64,000 nucleotides of DNA from Candidatus Woesearchaeota archaeon (GCA_026002815.1 BPGB01000002.1:1-64000), one strand, 5' to 3'; shown: positions 1-10,489, counted from the stretch's first letter. Made by a program: numbers and translations. The notes: generated by a model not told the origin, from the letters alone.

Positions 1-2
1 GA

Positions 3-281
3 AAATATCATGTTATTGTTTTGAATAATAAAAGGTATCCCGGTAATTTAACTGTGATGCGTGATATTTTTCGAAAAAATGGATTCTCTAAACCGTCTAA
101 AATTATTGATATTTTTTCTTACGAAAATAAAAAAGAATCTATTAGAAAGTTTGTAGAACGTAATAAAGTTAAAAATTATTTTATTTTTGATGATGAAGAT
201 TTAGAACTTGAGAATCAAGTTATTATTGACTGTTTTGATGGTATCACAAAAACTATTAAAAATAAAATTTTGGAGGATTGA
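3..281 (+). CDS. C-terminal part of a protein truncated by the window edge, possibly HAD-like
   Basis: Frame is open to the left edge (KYHVIVLNNKRYPGNL...NYFIFDDEDLELENQVIID); the FDDE-containing C-terminus resembles HAD-like domains. Weak family call. Confidence 0.35.
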   Translation, partial: KYHVIVLNNKRYPGNLTVMRDIFRKNGFSKPSKIIDIFSYENKKESIRKFVERNKVKNYFIFDDEDLELENQVIIDCFDGITKTIKNKILED

Positions 282-284
282 AAA

Positions 285-650
285 ATGTTTAAGAAGATAT
301 TGTCTATTGGGTTAATTTTATTTGCTTTTGGATTTATGAGTACTTTAAGTTCATGTACGTATAGTCTTAATACTGTTGAACAACATGCCGTTGCTATTCG
401 TACAAGTGTCCAAGTTGCTGTGGTTGAATTTTTAAAATATAATCCAAAATATATAGATAGGGTAATTGAAATTACATCTCAAATTGTCGAAGATAGTGAG
501 AATAGATTTCAAACATTGAAAGCCGCAAAAGATTTTGTAATCAGTCAAATTAATTTTGACAATTTAAAACCGGCTGAAAAGATTTTAGTATTGAATCTTG
601 TTGATTCATTAGAAATTGAAGTAAAACCGTTTTATTCAAATAAAAATTGA
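285..650 (+). CDS. putative small lipoprotein
   Basis: N-terminal hydrophobic signal followed by lipobox-like LSSC (MFKKILSIGLILFAFGFMSTLSSC); preceded by ggagg. Confidence 0.5.
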   Translation: MFKKILSIGLILFAFGFMSTLSSCTYSLNTVEQHAVAIRTSVQVAVVEFLKYNPKYIDRVIEITSQIVEDSENRFQTLKAAKDFVISQINFDNLKPAEKILVLNLVDSLEIEVKPFYSNKN

Positions 651-704
651 ACAAAATGGCGGCTCTGTAGAAGAAACTGCTAAAATTATCAAGGTGGTGG
701 TGTC

Positions 705-854
705 ATGGATCAGAGACGCGGCAATGCTAATGAAAATGTAACATGTAATATTTGTGGAAAATCGTCTCACGATAAAACATCCGTATGTACTGGGACTTTA
801 ATTACAATTCCAAAATGGCTATATTCTTTATATAAAAAAGAAGATAAAAAATAA
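705..854 (+). CDS. 49-aa zinc-knuckle-like small protein
   Basis: Not in the ORF track. Reads MDQRRGNANENVTCNICGKSSHDKTSVCTGTLITIPKWLYSLYKKEDKK; CX2CX4HX5C arrangement. Confidence 0.45.
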   Translation: MDQRRGNANENVTCNICGKSSHDKTSVCTGTLITIPKWLYSLYKKEDKK

Positions 855-981
855 AAAATAATGGGGGCGTAATAAAATGACAATTATTTTTTTAATTCTA
901 CCATTTATTTTAATAGGTCTTATTATGTATCTTTTTTGTCTTTCTGATTTTAATAATGAATGCTAGGAGAACGTAGATCAT

Positions 982-1637
982 ATGAAATATAGTAATATTC
1001 CTTTATTTCGCCTTTTAAATCAAAGAATTCGGTTTGGATTAGCAACCCGCCGTACGCAATATTATATTTTTCTGAAAATTCTACATTATTGGAAGACTAT
1101 TCAAAACTTCCTTTTTATACTATTGATGCTCGATATGTGTTGGTTCCTAATATACGTTTTCCACATTTTGTTTTAAATGCAGAATTGAAAAAAGAATATA
1201 AAAAATTAGGATTGATTGCATTTAATCAATTTCAACGCCCCCCCTAAAAATAGAAATATAATTGTAGATTTAACTTTTATGAACAATTAATTGATAAAAG
1301 ATATAAATTTCAACATTACAGGCAACGTGGTGCTTTATTTTTAGATAGAATTATTAATTTTCCTTTGCCAGATAACTATCAAAAAATCTTTATTTATTCT
1401 TTGGATTTATCTAAACCATTTAATAAATTTTTAAATATGAAGGCTTATCATATTCTTTCAAAGATGAAAGATGAAGAATTTAATTTTAATGAAATGTTAA
1501 TGTTTATGATTTCAGGTGAAATGACTTATTATCGAAAACTAATTAAAGAAGGTGAAACAAAATTTCCAAGAGTAGTTCAATTATTTAGATCATTGAAGCC
1601 ACATAAATTACCCGAAGATTTTTTCTATGAAAGATGA
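982..1637 (+). pseudogene. single ORF interrupted by frameshifts (unknown protein); either decayed or affected by homopolymer sequencing errors
   Basis: The frame of the 1365-1637 ORF is open upstream as ...SVWISNPPYAILYFSENSTLLEDYSKLPFYTIDARYVLVPNIRFPHFVLNAELKKEYKKLGLIAFNQFQRPP*. Shifts at TTTCGC (~1008), C7 (~1240) and TTTT (~1283) would restore one continuous protein. Confidence 0.6.
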
Positions 1638-4600
1638 AGAACTAGCAAATAATATTTTAAGTAAAATTCATGGAAAAATTAAAGACAGTAATATTGAAAA
1701 ATTTAAAGTGGCATTAATGGCATTAGCTAAAGAAAAACCAGATTTATTTGAGAAAATTGAATCTGGTGAATTGACTGAAGAAGATGCCATGCAGTTGGCA
1801 TCATTAGCTCTATTAACTCAAAATTTAGGATCAGTCACACAAGCAGAACAGATTATTCAAACAATTCCAAAAGATAAAATTGATAGGGCATTAAAATTAA
1901 TTGATAATAAATATGCAGACGAACTTTTAGTTAAATATCCGGCAAAAGTAGTATCAACAGATATTTTTAGTGAAATATCAAAAACAGATGTATTAGTTGG
2001 AAGATCACCGAAACATTTATTTGAAAAAAGAAAAATTGATTTTGAAACGAATTTAAAAAATGATGCTTTAAATGCCTTTAAAGTATTAGAAACTAAAGAT
2101 ATCCCGATAAAAATAGAGAAACTGGAAATTGAAGATGCTCCAATTGATTTTACGGAGTTAAGAAGATCTGAATATCAAACAATTACAGTTCAAATTAGAA
2201 CGGCTAATGATAAGAAGCAGACAATTAAAATTGATATTCCCAAACTACAGGAAGATGGAACGTTCATCCAAAATGGCGAGAAAAAAATATTATTGAATCA
2301 AATTATTCAATGCCCAATAACATTTCCAAAACCTTACGATTCAAAATTTGAATCATCATTCTCGGCATTTCATATATGGATTAAATTTACAAGTACCCCA
2401 TATTTAGAAATTTATATGGGAAGTTATAAAGGCCCATTACTTCCTTTACTCTTTTATAGTTTTGGATTCTTTAAAACATTAAAACGATATAATATTGATG
2501 CTGAAGTTTTATCTAAACGAGTTAAAATAAATACCGATAAAGAAGTAATTGTTAAGGTAGATAATAATAATTTTATTTATTTTAAAAATATTAATACAGA
2601 TGCTAAACGTTATTTAATTAATTCGTTAATTATGACAAAATTAGAAAAATTAAAATTTGATTCTAATATTGATATTACTCAAAAAAATTTTTGGGCGCTC
2701 GTATTAAATAAATTTACAAACAAAGTAAATACTTCATATATGGTTTCTAATACGCTAGAAAATATTGTTGATCCGGTCGCAAAACAAATTTTAATTAATA
2801 TGAAATTACCATTTGAATTAGAAGATATTATGGAATATATGACACAAAAAGTGTCGATAGGATTTATAATTGATAGAAATGATCTGAAAAATCAACGAAT
2901 CAGAAACTCTGAAGTTATCGTACATTTATTACAAAAAAGAATTCTCGCAGCTTACACCGAATATCAACAGCAAGTGTTAGCTGGTAATAAAGATGCCAAA
3001 TTAAATATCGGGCAAAAGGATTTATTAAGTTCTATTTTAAGCGTCGAAATTGTCCAAAGTATGGAATACGCAAATCCCATTGAAGAGATTGCAACACTAA
3101 CTAGAGTTAACCCGATTGGGGGAAAAATAGGAGGAATTCCTGATAAACGGGCTATTCAAGAAGAGGCTAGAAATGTTCATCCTTCTTATTATGGAAATAT
3201 TGATCCTCTAGATACACCTGAAAATGCTAACGTTGGAATTATTCAACATTTGACTATTGATGCCACAATAGGTGGAGCTAGAGGTCTTTTTCAAATTAAA
3301 AAAATGACTGATCAAGAAGGATTAAATATTTTATCTCCCTCTTCTGCTATGGTCCCATTTATTGAAAAAAATGATGGTGCGCGTGTTATCTTTTCTAATG
3401 CGCAGGCACGTCAGACCGTTCCCTTAAGAGATCCAGAACCTCCATTGGTTCGTTCTGGCTATGAATCAATTTTAGCCGGGGTTCTTTCAGATAATTTTGT
3501 TATCAGGGCTCCGGATGATGGAATAATTCAAAAAATTGATAAAGATCATATTTATTTTATTTCTAAGAAAAAAGAAGAAAAAGTATTTTCAATTGCACCG
3601 AAACATTTAAAATCTGGTTCCGGACGAAACACTTTAAGTGTTTTTCGTCCTACAGTTTCAGAGAAAGATGTAGTTAAAAAAGATCAAATTATTGCCGAAG
3701 GAAGCTGTATGCGAGATGGTGTTATTTCTTTGGGGAGAACGTTACTCGCTGCATTTATGCCATATAAAGGATTTAATTTCGAAGATGGTATTGTAATATC
3801 TTCTTCGGTTGCAGAAAAAAGAAAATTGACTTCATTACATGGTGTGGAAGAACAATTTATTATAGATGAAAATGATAGAATTTTATCAATTGTCAATATT
3901 GGAGAATATGTTCCAAAAGGAAAACCATTAGTTGTAAAATCAATTGGTGTGCTTGATGAATTATTAGGATATTCCTCTGATGAGGATGAAACAATTGAGA
4001 TTATGGGTGGTGACTTAGTTAAAAAATCTCCTGGCGGAAGAGTCGTTGATATTGAAGTTTTTGCAAATACATCTAAATTTTCTAAATTACAAGCTTTGAT
4101 TGATAGAACGAATAAAAAATACGGACGAACTTCACATCAGAAATTTAAAATTGACGGAACTCCATTTAAAGGAGTTGTTATAAAATTTTATATCGAACAA
4201 GATTTTGACATTGATGTTGGGGATAAATTAACAAATCGATATGGCGGAAAAGGGGTAATTGGTCTCATTGAAGATGAAAAGAATATGCCAGTTACGCCGT
4301 GGGGTGAAAAAGTTGAAATTATTTTAAATCCGATTGGTGTTATTTCCCGTATGAATATGGGTCAAATTTATGAATTATATACTGGGCTTATTGCTCGGAT
4401 GTTAGGAAGAAAAATTTTACAAATTAAAAAGAAAGATGAAGTCATTAATTTATTAAAATCGGTTATTTCTCCTATTGATAAAACAGAAAAACAAGTCTAT
4501 ACTGAGTCTATAGTGGCATCCCTAAAAGGGATGAATGAAGAAAGATATAAATTTTTCTTGGAAAGTGTTAAAAAATATGACGGTTTTCCAATTACAGTTC

Positions 4601-5067
4601 CTCCATTTAAAGGGCCAAAATATGACGATATAATAAGAGCTTTAAAAGTTCTTAAATTGGATACTAAATATCACTTATATTTACCAGAATTTAATACTAA
4701 GACGATTAGACCAGTTCCAGTTGGATATATGTATTATTATAAATTAGAACATATTTCAGAATTAAAATTACATGCTAGAAGTACAGGTCCAAAAACGGGA
4801 AAAACAAAACAGCCCACACAAGGAAAACGAAGAGAGGGTGGGCAAAGATTCGGAGAAGGCGATGTTTATACTTTATTATCATATAATGCTAAATATACGT
4901 TGAGTGAATTGATGGGACCATTAAGTGACGATGTGATTACAAAAGAAAAACTTATATCAAATATTATTTTAAATGGGCAGGCCGAATTTGAGCCGCCAAA
5001 AACATCCCCTACAAAAGAATTATTAGAACATTATTTTATATCTCTAATGTTAGAAGGAGAATTTTAG
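1627..5067 (+). CDS. DNA-directed RNA polymerase beta-subunit-like protein (copy 1)
   Basis: RpoB motifs: YYGNIDPLDTPENANVGIIQHL, NFEDGIVIS, GDKLTNRYGGKGVIG, GGQRFGEGDVYTL. Confidence 0.93.
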   Translation: MKDEELANNILSKIHGKIKDSNIEKFKVALMALAKEKPDLFEKIESGELTEEDAMQLASLALLTQNLGSVTQAEQIIQTIPKDKIDRALKLIDNKYADELLVKYPAKVVSTDIFSEISKTDVLVGRSPKHLFEKRKIDFETNLKNDALNAFKVLETKDIPIKIEKLEIEDAPIDFTELRRSEYQTITVQIRTANDKKQTIKIDIPKLQEDGTFIQNGEKKILLNQIIQCPITFPKPYDSKFESSFSAFHIWIKFTSTPYLEIYMGSYKGPLLPLLFYSFGFFKTLKRYNIDAEVLSKRVKINTDKEVIVKVDNNNFIYFKNINTDAKRYLINSLIMTKLEKLKFDSNIDITQKNFWALVLNKFTNKVNTSYMVSNTLENIVDPVAKQILINMKLPFELEDIMEYMTQKVSIGFIIDRNDLKNQRIRNSEVIVHLLQKRILAAYTEYQQQVLAGNKDAKLNIGQKDLLSSILSVEIVQSMEYANPIEEIATLTRVNPIGGKIGGIPDKRAIQEEARNVHPSYYGNIDPLDTPENANVGIIQHLTIDATIGGARGLFQIKKMTDQEGLNILSPSSAMVPFIEKNDGARVIFSNAQARQTVPLRDPEPPLVRSGYESILAGVLSDNFVIRAPDDGIIQKIDKDHIYFISKKKEEKVFSIAPKHLKSGSGRNTLSVFRPTVSEKDVVKKDQIIAEGSCMRDGVISLGRTLLAAFMPYKGFNFEDGIVISSSVAEKRKLTSLHGVEEQFIIDENDRILSIVNIGEYVPKGKPLVVKSIGVLDELLGYSSDEDETIEIMGGDLVKKSPGGRVVDIEVFANTSKFSKLQALIDRTNKKYGRTSHQKFKIDGTPFKGVVIKFYIEQDFDIDVGDKLTNRYGGKGVIGLIEDEKNMPVTPWGEKVEIILNPIGVISRMNMGQIYELYTGLIARMLGRKILQIKKKDEVINLLKSVISPIDKTEKQVYTESIVASLKGMNEERYKFFLESVKKYDGFPITVPPFKGPKYDDIIRALKVLKLDTKYHLYLPEFNTKTIRPVPVGYMYYYKLEHISELKLHARSTGPKTGKTKQPTQGKRREGGQRFGEGDVYTLLSYNAKYTLSELMGPLSDDVITKEKLISNIILNGQAEFEPPKTSPTKELLEHYFISLMLEGEF

Positions 5068-5071
5068 TCTA

Positions 5072-5701
5072 ATGGATTTAGCGAATAATTCAACCTATTA
5101 TTTAATAGGTAATTCTACAGAAATACCATCTGAAAGAAATGATGATGAAGAAATGCAAAAAAGAAATGATACAGAAGCGATGTATCCAATTCTTTCTATT
5201 ATAGAATCTATTGGAACAGAAGAATTTGAAAATACATGGGATGTATTAAAAAATGAAATTATAACACTAGATAATAATTATCGTTATATTTTTATTCAAT
5301 TAGCTTTAGATAAATTTGAAGAAAAATATGGTATTACATTAATTCCTAAATTAGAACCATCAGTTTATATTTTACCAAATGAATTTGATACATTTTTGAC
5401 ATTTATTCAATTTATTGAAATTGACAGTAGAGAAATGATGGGATATATTTTCTATGTTATGAATATAGATTCAAGAAATTTTTTAACTATAAAAAAGAAA
5501 AATTTTCAAAAGATATATTATGGTGTTTTAAAATATATTCAAAATTATATTGTTAATCCATTAATTAAAAGCTTTTTAGAAAATTCGGATGCCGAAGTTT
5601 TAAGAAAATGGTTGAATTCAATTTTATCACGATATAAAATTGACATATATACAAACTCTCAAGAAAGGAGAATTCGTTATGAACAAGATTACCGTGATTA
5701 G
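5072..5701 (+). CDS. hypothetical protein
   Basis: Open frame directly downstream of the beta-like gene. Confidence 0.6.
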   Translation: MDLANNSTYYLIGNSTEIPSERNDDEEMQKRNDTEAMYPILSIIESIGTEEFENTWDVLKNEIITLDNNYRYIFIQLALDKFEEKYGITLIPKLEPSVYILPNEFDTFLTFIQFIEIDSREMMGYIFYVMNIDSRNFLTIKKKNFQKIYYGVLKYIQNYIVNPLIKSFLENSDAEVLRKWLNSILSRYKIDIYTNSQERRIRYEQDYRD

Positions 5702-5927
5702 AGGATCAATGAAATTTGAATTTAATTCAGATGAATTAGTAACCGTTGATCTTATTCCAGATGGAGTTGTTTTTAATTTTAAAAATAAAGATTTTTATCA
5801 AGTAAATTTTCCATTTTTAAATAATCAAGCTAAAGAAGCTTTGGTGAGATTAAAGAATCTGAATGGAAATCTAGTTGTAGATTTCAATACGCCCGAAACA
5901 CTTGTTAAGATTAATCTTAAAAAGTAA
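5679..5927 (+). CDS. hypothetical small protein
   Basis: AGAAAGGAG Shine-Dalgarno before ATG 5679 (MNKITVIRGSMKFEF...); the track start at 5640 is probably too far upstream. Confidence 0.6.
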   Translation: MNKITVIRGSMKFEFNSDELVTVDLIPDGVVFNFKNKDFYQVNFPFLNNQAKEALVRLKNLNGNLVVDFNTPETLVKINLKK

Positions 5928-5947
5928 AAAAATTAAAAAAAGCATAT

Positions 5948-5975
5948 CTATATATATAACTAAGTGAAGAGAAGG
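5948..5975 (+). promoter_or_regulatory. recurrent intergenic motif CTATATATATAACTAAGTGAAGAG (candidate phage promoter)
   Basis: Near-identical copies at 28094 and 62592, all in intergenic DNA upstream of + genes. Confidence 0.5.
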
Positions 5976-6094
5976 TTTTATTTTTTTTAACTAAAAAAGG
6001 AGGTAAGAATGGATACAAGTTGATTTTCTAAAAATAATACAAAAGGTAAAAGGTGAAGGTATTTATTAAGTTTTTTAAGGAGAAAACCAAAACC

Positions 6095-6631
6095 ATGCGA
6101 AACTTTTTTGATGAAAAAATTGAAATGTCGATTACTAAGTATATTATGAATAAGCATATCATACACAAGTTTTTTAAAGAGATCTCGGATATGGAGAATG
6201 TCCAAGATCATCGTTTTTTCATTTCATCAGACCCGGCTGACTGCAAGGAATGTCAGGCTGGACATATTATGTGCAGAACGCACAAGACGTTCAATTTCTT
6301 AAAAAACGTTGAAAAAATCTTTGCCGTGTTTGACACAGCAACGGGTATTTATATTACCCGATATTGCGCATTCGTCCCAGGGGAACCTGGGATCGTATTT
6401 ATCCCCCCAATCCATCCGCTAAAGAAAAACGGGAATATTTTTTCAAAAGTATTCGATTCTCCTCCTGTTGATACTCTAGAAAGGGTATACAAAGTAGGAG
6501 AGATCAACACTGAAAAAATCAACGACTATTACATCGGGAATGCTTTTGTTACCGATGATAATGGTCAATCGTTCCGAGTGTGTTTACTCCGCTTAGGAAC
6601 GAAGTTTTATCCCGCGTTCATTCCAAAGTAG
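6095..6631 (+). CDS. hypothetical protein
   Basis: ORF with Cys/His-rich segment DCKECQAGHIMCRTH; start ambiguous (6053 GTG or 6095 ATG). Confidence 0.55.
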   Translation: MRNFFDEKIEMSITKYIMNKHIIHKFFKEISDMENVQDHRFFISSDPADCKECQAGHIMCRTHKTFNFLKNVEKIFAVFDTATGIYITRYCAFVPGEPGIVFIPPIHPLKKNGNIFSKVFDSPPVDTLERVYKVGEINTEKINDYYIGNAFVTDDNGQSFRVCLLRLGTKFYPAFIPK

Positions 6632-6676
6632 GCGGTTTGGTGGGGGGGTTTAAATCCCCCCTTTCGCCTTTTTCTT
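6630..6676 (+). terminator. rho-independent terminator
   Basis: GGGGGG TTTAAAT CCCCCC stem with outer AGGCG/CGCCT pairing and a TTTTT tract. Confidence 0.7.
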
Positions 6677-6712
6677 AACCCCCAACCTAAATTTTTTCTT
6701 GGAGGAAAAATT

Positions 6713-7576
6713 ATGAGTAATGTAAATGTAAGTGAGTTTCTAGATCTTCAGACTGCTTCGGCTCCTGTCCAGGGAGCGAAGGAAAGTATTTTCAAGTCCA
6801 TTTATATTGGAGGTACACCGAGAACGGAAAACGGAATTCAACTAATTCCGGGAAAACTTCAGGTAAAAGATGTACCTGAACTATATAATAAAGATGAACT
6901 TCATATGGTAATTCTATATACAAAACGTATTTTAGTTAAAGAGAAAAACACACCACAAGGAAAGACATTGCTATGTATGTCATATCTAAATACAAATCCT
7001 CCCAAGGGGACAGCGCACGGTCCTTGCGGTAGAACTGCCGCAGAACGTGCGGCAGATCCATTCTGCGCTACATGTAAAAGCCATTTGATCGTAGCCGGAG
7101 TACTTACACAACCAAACGGGACACCTATTAAAGATTCTGATGGAGAACTAGTATTTGGGTTTATTCGTGGGCGGGGAGTAAAATATGTTCCGATTTCAGA
7201 TTATGTCCGTAGTTTAACACAAATGGAGCTACCATATAGAATTTTTAGTGAAGACCAAGAAAGTTTTGAACGATCGGTGGCAAATAAAATGAAAATTGTC
7301 ACTCGCATCGTTCCAAGTACTACAAATACTAAATTTGGTATTAAACAAATTTTTAAACTGGAACCTGGAAACATTATTCCAAAGGAAGCTTGTCTAAAAT
7401 ATATGAATTTGGCAAAGACAAAGCTTCCCGATTTTGATGAAAAATTTGATTGGTCACGACAGATTAATAATACTAATAATAATCAAGACAATAATATCAA
7501 TAATGATGAAAATTACAATATTCTGTCAAACGATGATGACATGGAAATGGTGGATGATTTAGATTTTAACTTTTAA
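6713..7576 (+). CDS. hypothetical protein with Cys-rich segment
   Basis: Strong ggagg SD; CGRTAAERAADPFCATCKSH segment; acidic C-terminal tail. Confidence 0.6.
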   Translation: MSNVNVSEFLDLQTASAPVQGAKESIFKSIYIGGTPRTENGIQLIPGKLQVKDVPELYNKDELHMVILYTKRILVKEKNTPQGKTLLCMSYLNTNPPKGTAHGPCGRTAAERAADPFCATCKSHLIVAGVLTQPNGTPIKDSDGELVFGFIRGRGVKYVPISDYVRSLTQMELPYRIFSEDQESFERSVANKMKIVTRIVPSTTNTKFGIKQIFKLEPGNIIPKEACLKYMNLAKTKLPDFDEKFDWSRQINNTNNNQDNNINNDENYNILSNDDDMEMVDDLDFNF

Positions 7577-7600
7577 TTAAAAAAAGTCTTATTAACTGAA

Positions 7601-7640
7601 AAGAAGGGATAGAATTAAAGGTTCTATCCCTTCTTTTTTT
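7601..7640 (+). terminator. rho-independent terminator
   Basis: GAAGGGATAGAA TTAAAGG TTCTATCCCTTC TTTTTTT. Confidence 0.85.
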
Positions 7641-7657
7641 CGTTTAAAGGAATAAAA

Positions 7658-8875
7658 ATGCCGAACAATCAAGAACTTCAATATGTTGATAAATTAAACA
7701 TTGGGGTGACAACAATTAATAGAGCAAAAGAATTAATTAAACGTCACATTAAAAATATTTGTATTTCTTGGGCAAATAATCATATGGTTCAAAAAAATAC
7801 ATTTCATTTAATTGGACCTGCCGGGGTCGGAAAAACACAAATTTGCTTTCAAATTGCAAATGAATTAACTGAAGAACTTAATATTAAGTTTCAGGTAATT
7901 AAACTTCATGCCCCAGTTTTAACAAGGGACGATTTTCTTATTCCTTATCCTGTTTCTGAAAATAAGTTTAAAATGTTACTTTCGGATTTTATTCCAGTTG
8001 ATCCAAAATCATTTGGTATTTTAGTAATCGATGAATTTTCTAGAGCAGATCATTCGCTTCAACAATTGTTTTGGCAAATTCAAAATGAATATTCAATTCA
8101 TACGCACGACATACCACCTGGATGGTTTACTGTTGTAACGGACAACCCAGATGATTCAGAATATTCAATGAATACACTAGAAGATGCAGCAGGTTTGCGT
8201 CGAATGGTTCATTTATATATAGATGTTAGTGCTAAAGAATTTTTAGATCACGCAAAGAAATCGAATTTTCATCCTTTTATTATTGATTTTATACAAAAAT
8301 ATCCATCATACGTTTATGATAAGACTTCTCAAAAAAGAGGGTCTGTTTATGCTAATCCAGGATCATATGAAAAATTATCAAATGAATTATGGGCATATGA
8401 ACACGCATTAAATAATGACCGCAATGCTTTAAGAGATAATATTGAACAAATTGATCAAATTATCTATGGATTATTGAATTTAAATATGGGACAGATTTTT
8501 ATTGAAGTTGTTAAGAATAAAAGAGATGTAATTGATCCTAAAGATATTGTTTTTGAATTTGATAAAGTAAAAAATAAGATTGAATCTTGGGTATTGGAAA
8601 ATAATAATCCTTGTCTCCATGAATTAATTCAATCAGTTATGACATTTTTAATATCCGAGCGGCCCGAAATTACAGATACAATTAGAAATAATTTTACAAA
8701 TTTTATGGTAACATTACCAGAAGATATGGCAGCTATGTTTATTCACCATATGGGAACACTTAATAAAGCGACAGATTCATATAGATATTTAGCGAAATTA
8801 TCACAAGAATGTGCTATTAAAAATGAAAAATATAGGAGTATATTTGTTCGAAATATCCGAGATATGAGTCAATAA
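7658..8875 (+). CDS. AAA+ ATPase, MoxR-like
   Basis: Walker A GPAGVGKTQ; Walker B GILVIDEFSRAD; next to a vWA/metallopeptidase gene. Confidence 0.8.
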   Translation: MPNNQELQYVDKLNIGVTTINRAKELIKRHIKNICISWANNHMVQKNTFHLIGPAGVGKTQICFQIANELTEELNIKFQVIKLHAPVLTRDDFLIPYPVSENKFKMLLSDFIPVDPKSFGILVIDEFSRADHSLQQLFWQIQNEYSIHTHDIPPGWFTVVTDNPDDSEYSMNTLEDAAGLRRMVHLYIDVSAKEFLDHAKKSNFHPFIIDFIQKYPSYVYDKTSQKRGSVYANPGSYEKLSNELWAYEHALNNDRNALRDNIEQIDQIIYGLLNLNMGQIFIEVVKNKRDVIDPKDIVFEFDKVKNKIESWVLENNNPCLHELIQSVMTFLISERPEITDTIRNNFTNFMVTLPEDMAAMFIHHMGTLNKATDSYRYLAKLSQECAIKNEKYRSIFVRNIRDMSQ

Positions 8876-8893
8876 AAGGTTAAAGGAGAAAAA

Positions 8894-9085
8894 ATGATTA
8901 CAAAAAAGAAATTTCGTCTTCGAGTTGATATGGAATTCGAGGCTTTTGATATTGTTCAAGCACGAATAATTGTCAAAGAATATATTAAAAATAAATTTAA
9001 AGATGATCATGATAAATATGTATTTAAGTTACAAGAAATTTTTGAAGATAAATCCCCGAAAGGTGAGATTATTAAATTGGAGTAA
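8894..9085 (+). CDS. hypothetical small protein
   Basis: AAAGGAG SD before ATG; sits between the ATPase and the vWA gene. Confidence 0.5.
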   Translation: MITKKKFRLRVDMEFEAFDIVQARIIVKEYIKNKFKDDHDKYVFKLQEIFEDKSPKGEIIKLE

Positions 9086-9088
9086 AAT

Positions 9089-10489
9089 ATGAGAAAATTA
9101 CTTGGAAAATTAATTCTCAAAAATAATTTTTGGGGGTTTGTTTTTTCAACAATCCCAATTGAAGAAACAGAAGAATTGCCTTATATAGCAGCCGTAGCAA
9201 TTAAAAATAATGATTTGGTTCTTCTATATAATGATCGTTTATTATCTCAATTAAATGTAGACCAAATAATTAAAATTTTAGAACATGAAGGTCTTCATAT
9301 TTTAAATAAACATTTAACTCGATTTATTGATTATATTCCAGATCATATAGATGAAAATACAAAAAGAAAAATAATAAAAAAATTGAATAAAAGTGCAGAT
9401 TTTGCAACAAATTCTATCATAAAAGATATGCCTAAATCATTAAATATTGATGGTGAAGAATATAATCTTTTGTTTCCAGAAGACTATGGCCTCCCACCTT
9501 GTAAAAGCATGGAGTGGTATTATGAAAATGAACAAGAAGATGATGAAGGAAATCATGAGCAAAGTAAATCAAGTGATGACAGATCTCAAAATCAAGAAAG
9601 CTTTTTATCTAGCTTCGGGGGTACTCATGATGTTATGGGGGATGATTGTAAAGATTATGGGCCTGTTTCTAGAAGCAATGGCAATGGCCTTTCGGAAAAT
9701 GGGGAACGACATTTACAAAGCGGGAGTGGAAATACAAAAAAGGAATTAAAAGATATTACTGATATATCACATAAATATTGGAATAATGAGACTCTTGATA
9801 CTACAACTGCGAAACAAATTGAACAAAAGTTAAAAGCTAAAATAGGTTCAAGTTATCGAGAATTTAAAAAAAGAAGGGGTACGTTACCTGGATATTTAGA
9901 AGAAATTATCACAGAATTTATAGAACCTCCGAAACTTCCTTATTATGATATGATTAAGAAAATCATTAAAGGTAATTTATCCGATAAATATAAAAGGAGT
10001 AATACTCGAATTAATAAAAAACGAGTATTTATATTAGATAAACATTTGCCTATTTCACCATATCCGGGAATAGTGCGTGAAAATACATTTAGAGTGGTTG
10101 TTATAGTAGATTCGTCTGGATCTATGTCAAATGATGAAATTCAAGAGTCTTTGAAAAGTGTAAAGCATATATTAAATAACGATAAAAATGTATTTCTATA
10201 TTTGATCAGCATTGACACAAAAATTAATTGGGAGGGGCGAATAAGACGAATTGATGAAATTAACAGAGTAAAATTTAAACGTGGGGGTACAACTCTTTTA
10301 CCTGCATTTGAAAGGGCTAAAGAGTTGCGCCCCCACATTACTTTATGCTTTACAGACGGATATTGCGATGATTTAAACAATTTTAAATATAAATTACCTA
10401 AAAAAATACTGTATATTCTATCGGAAAATGGAACGTCCAAATATATAGACAGGACAGGATGGATTGTGCAAATGAATAAATCATATTAG
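9089..10489 (+). CDS. putative metallopeptidase + vWA-like domain protein (DUF2201-type architecture)
   Basis: HEGLHILNKH zinc-site motif in the N-terminal half; MIDAS-like VVIVDSSGSMSNDEI in the C-terminal half. Confidence 0.75.
   Translation: MRKLLGKLILKNNFWGFVFSTIPIEETEELPYIAAVAIKNNDLVLLYNDRLLSQLNVDQIIKILEHEGLHILNKHLTRFIDYIPDHIDENTKRKIIKKLNKSADFATNSIIKDMPKSLNIDGEEYNLLFPEDYGLPPCKSMEWYYENEQEDDEGNHEQSKSSDDRSQNQESFLSSFGGTHDVMGDDCKDYGPVSRSNGNGLSENGERHLQSGSGNTKKELKDITDISHKYWNNETLDTTTAKQIEQKLKAKIGSSYREFKKRRGTLPGYLEEIITEFIEPPKLPYYDMIKKIIKGNLSDKYKRSNTRINKKRVFILDKHLPISPYPGIVRENTFRVVVIVDSSGSMSNDEIQESLKSVKHILNNDKNVFLYLISIDTKINWEGRIRRIDEINRVKFKRGGTTLLPAFERAKELRPHITLCFTDGYCDDLNNFKYKLPKKILYILSENGTSKYIDRTGWIVQMNKSY

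Noticed and set aside
1235-1290. Programmed ribosomal frameshift in the ORF before RpoB copy 1
   Set aside because: Three separate small-run shifts would be needed; sequencing error or decay is simpler.
3684-3896. Minus-strand ORFs inside RNAP subunit genes (3684-3896, 37112-37294, 38526-38717, 41118-41312)
   Set aside because: Short, antisense to strong CDSs, no SD or domain.
9447-9749. ORF 9447-9749 + inside the vWA/metallopeptidase gene
   Set aside because: Fully overlaps a well supported CDS in another frame; no independent start signal.
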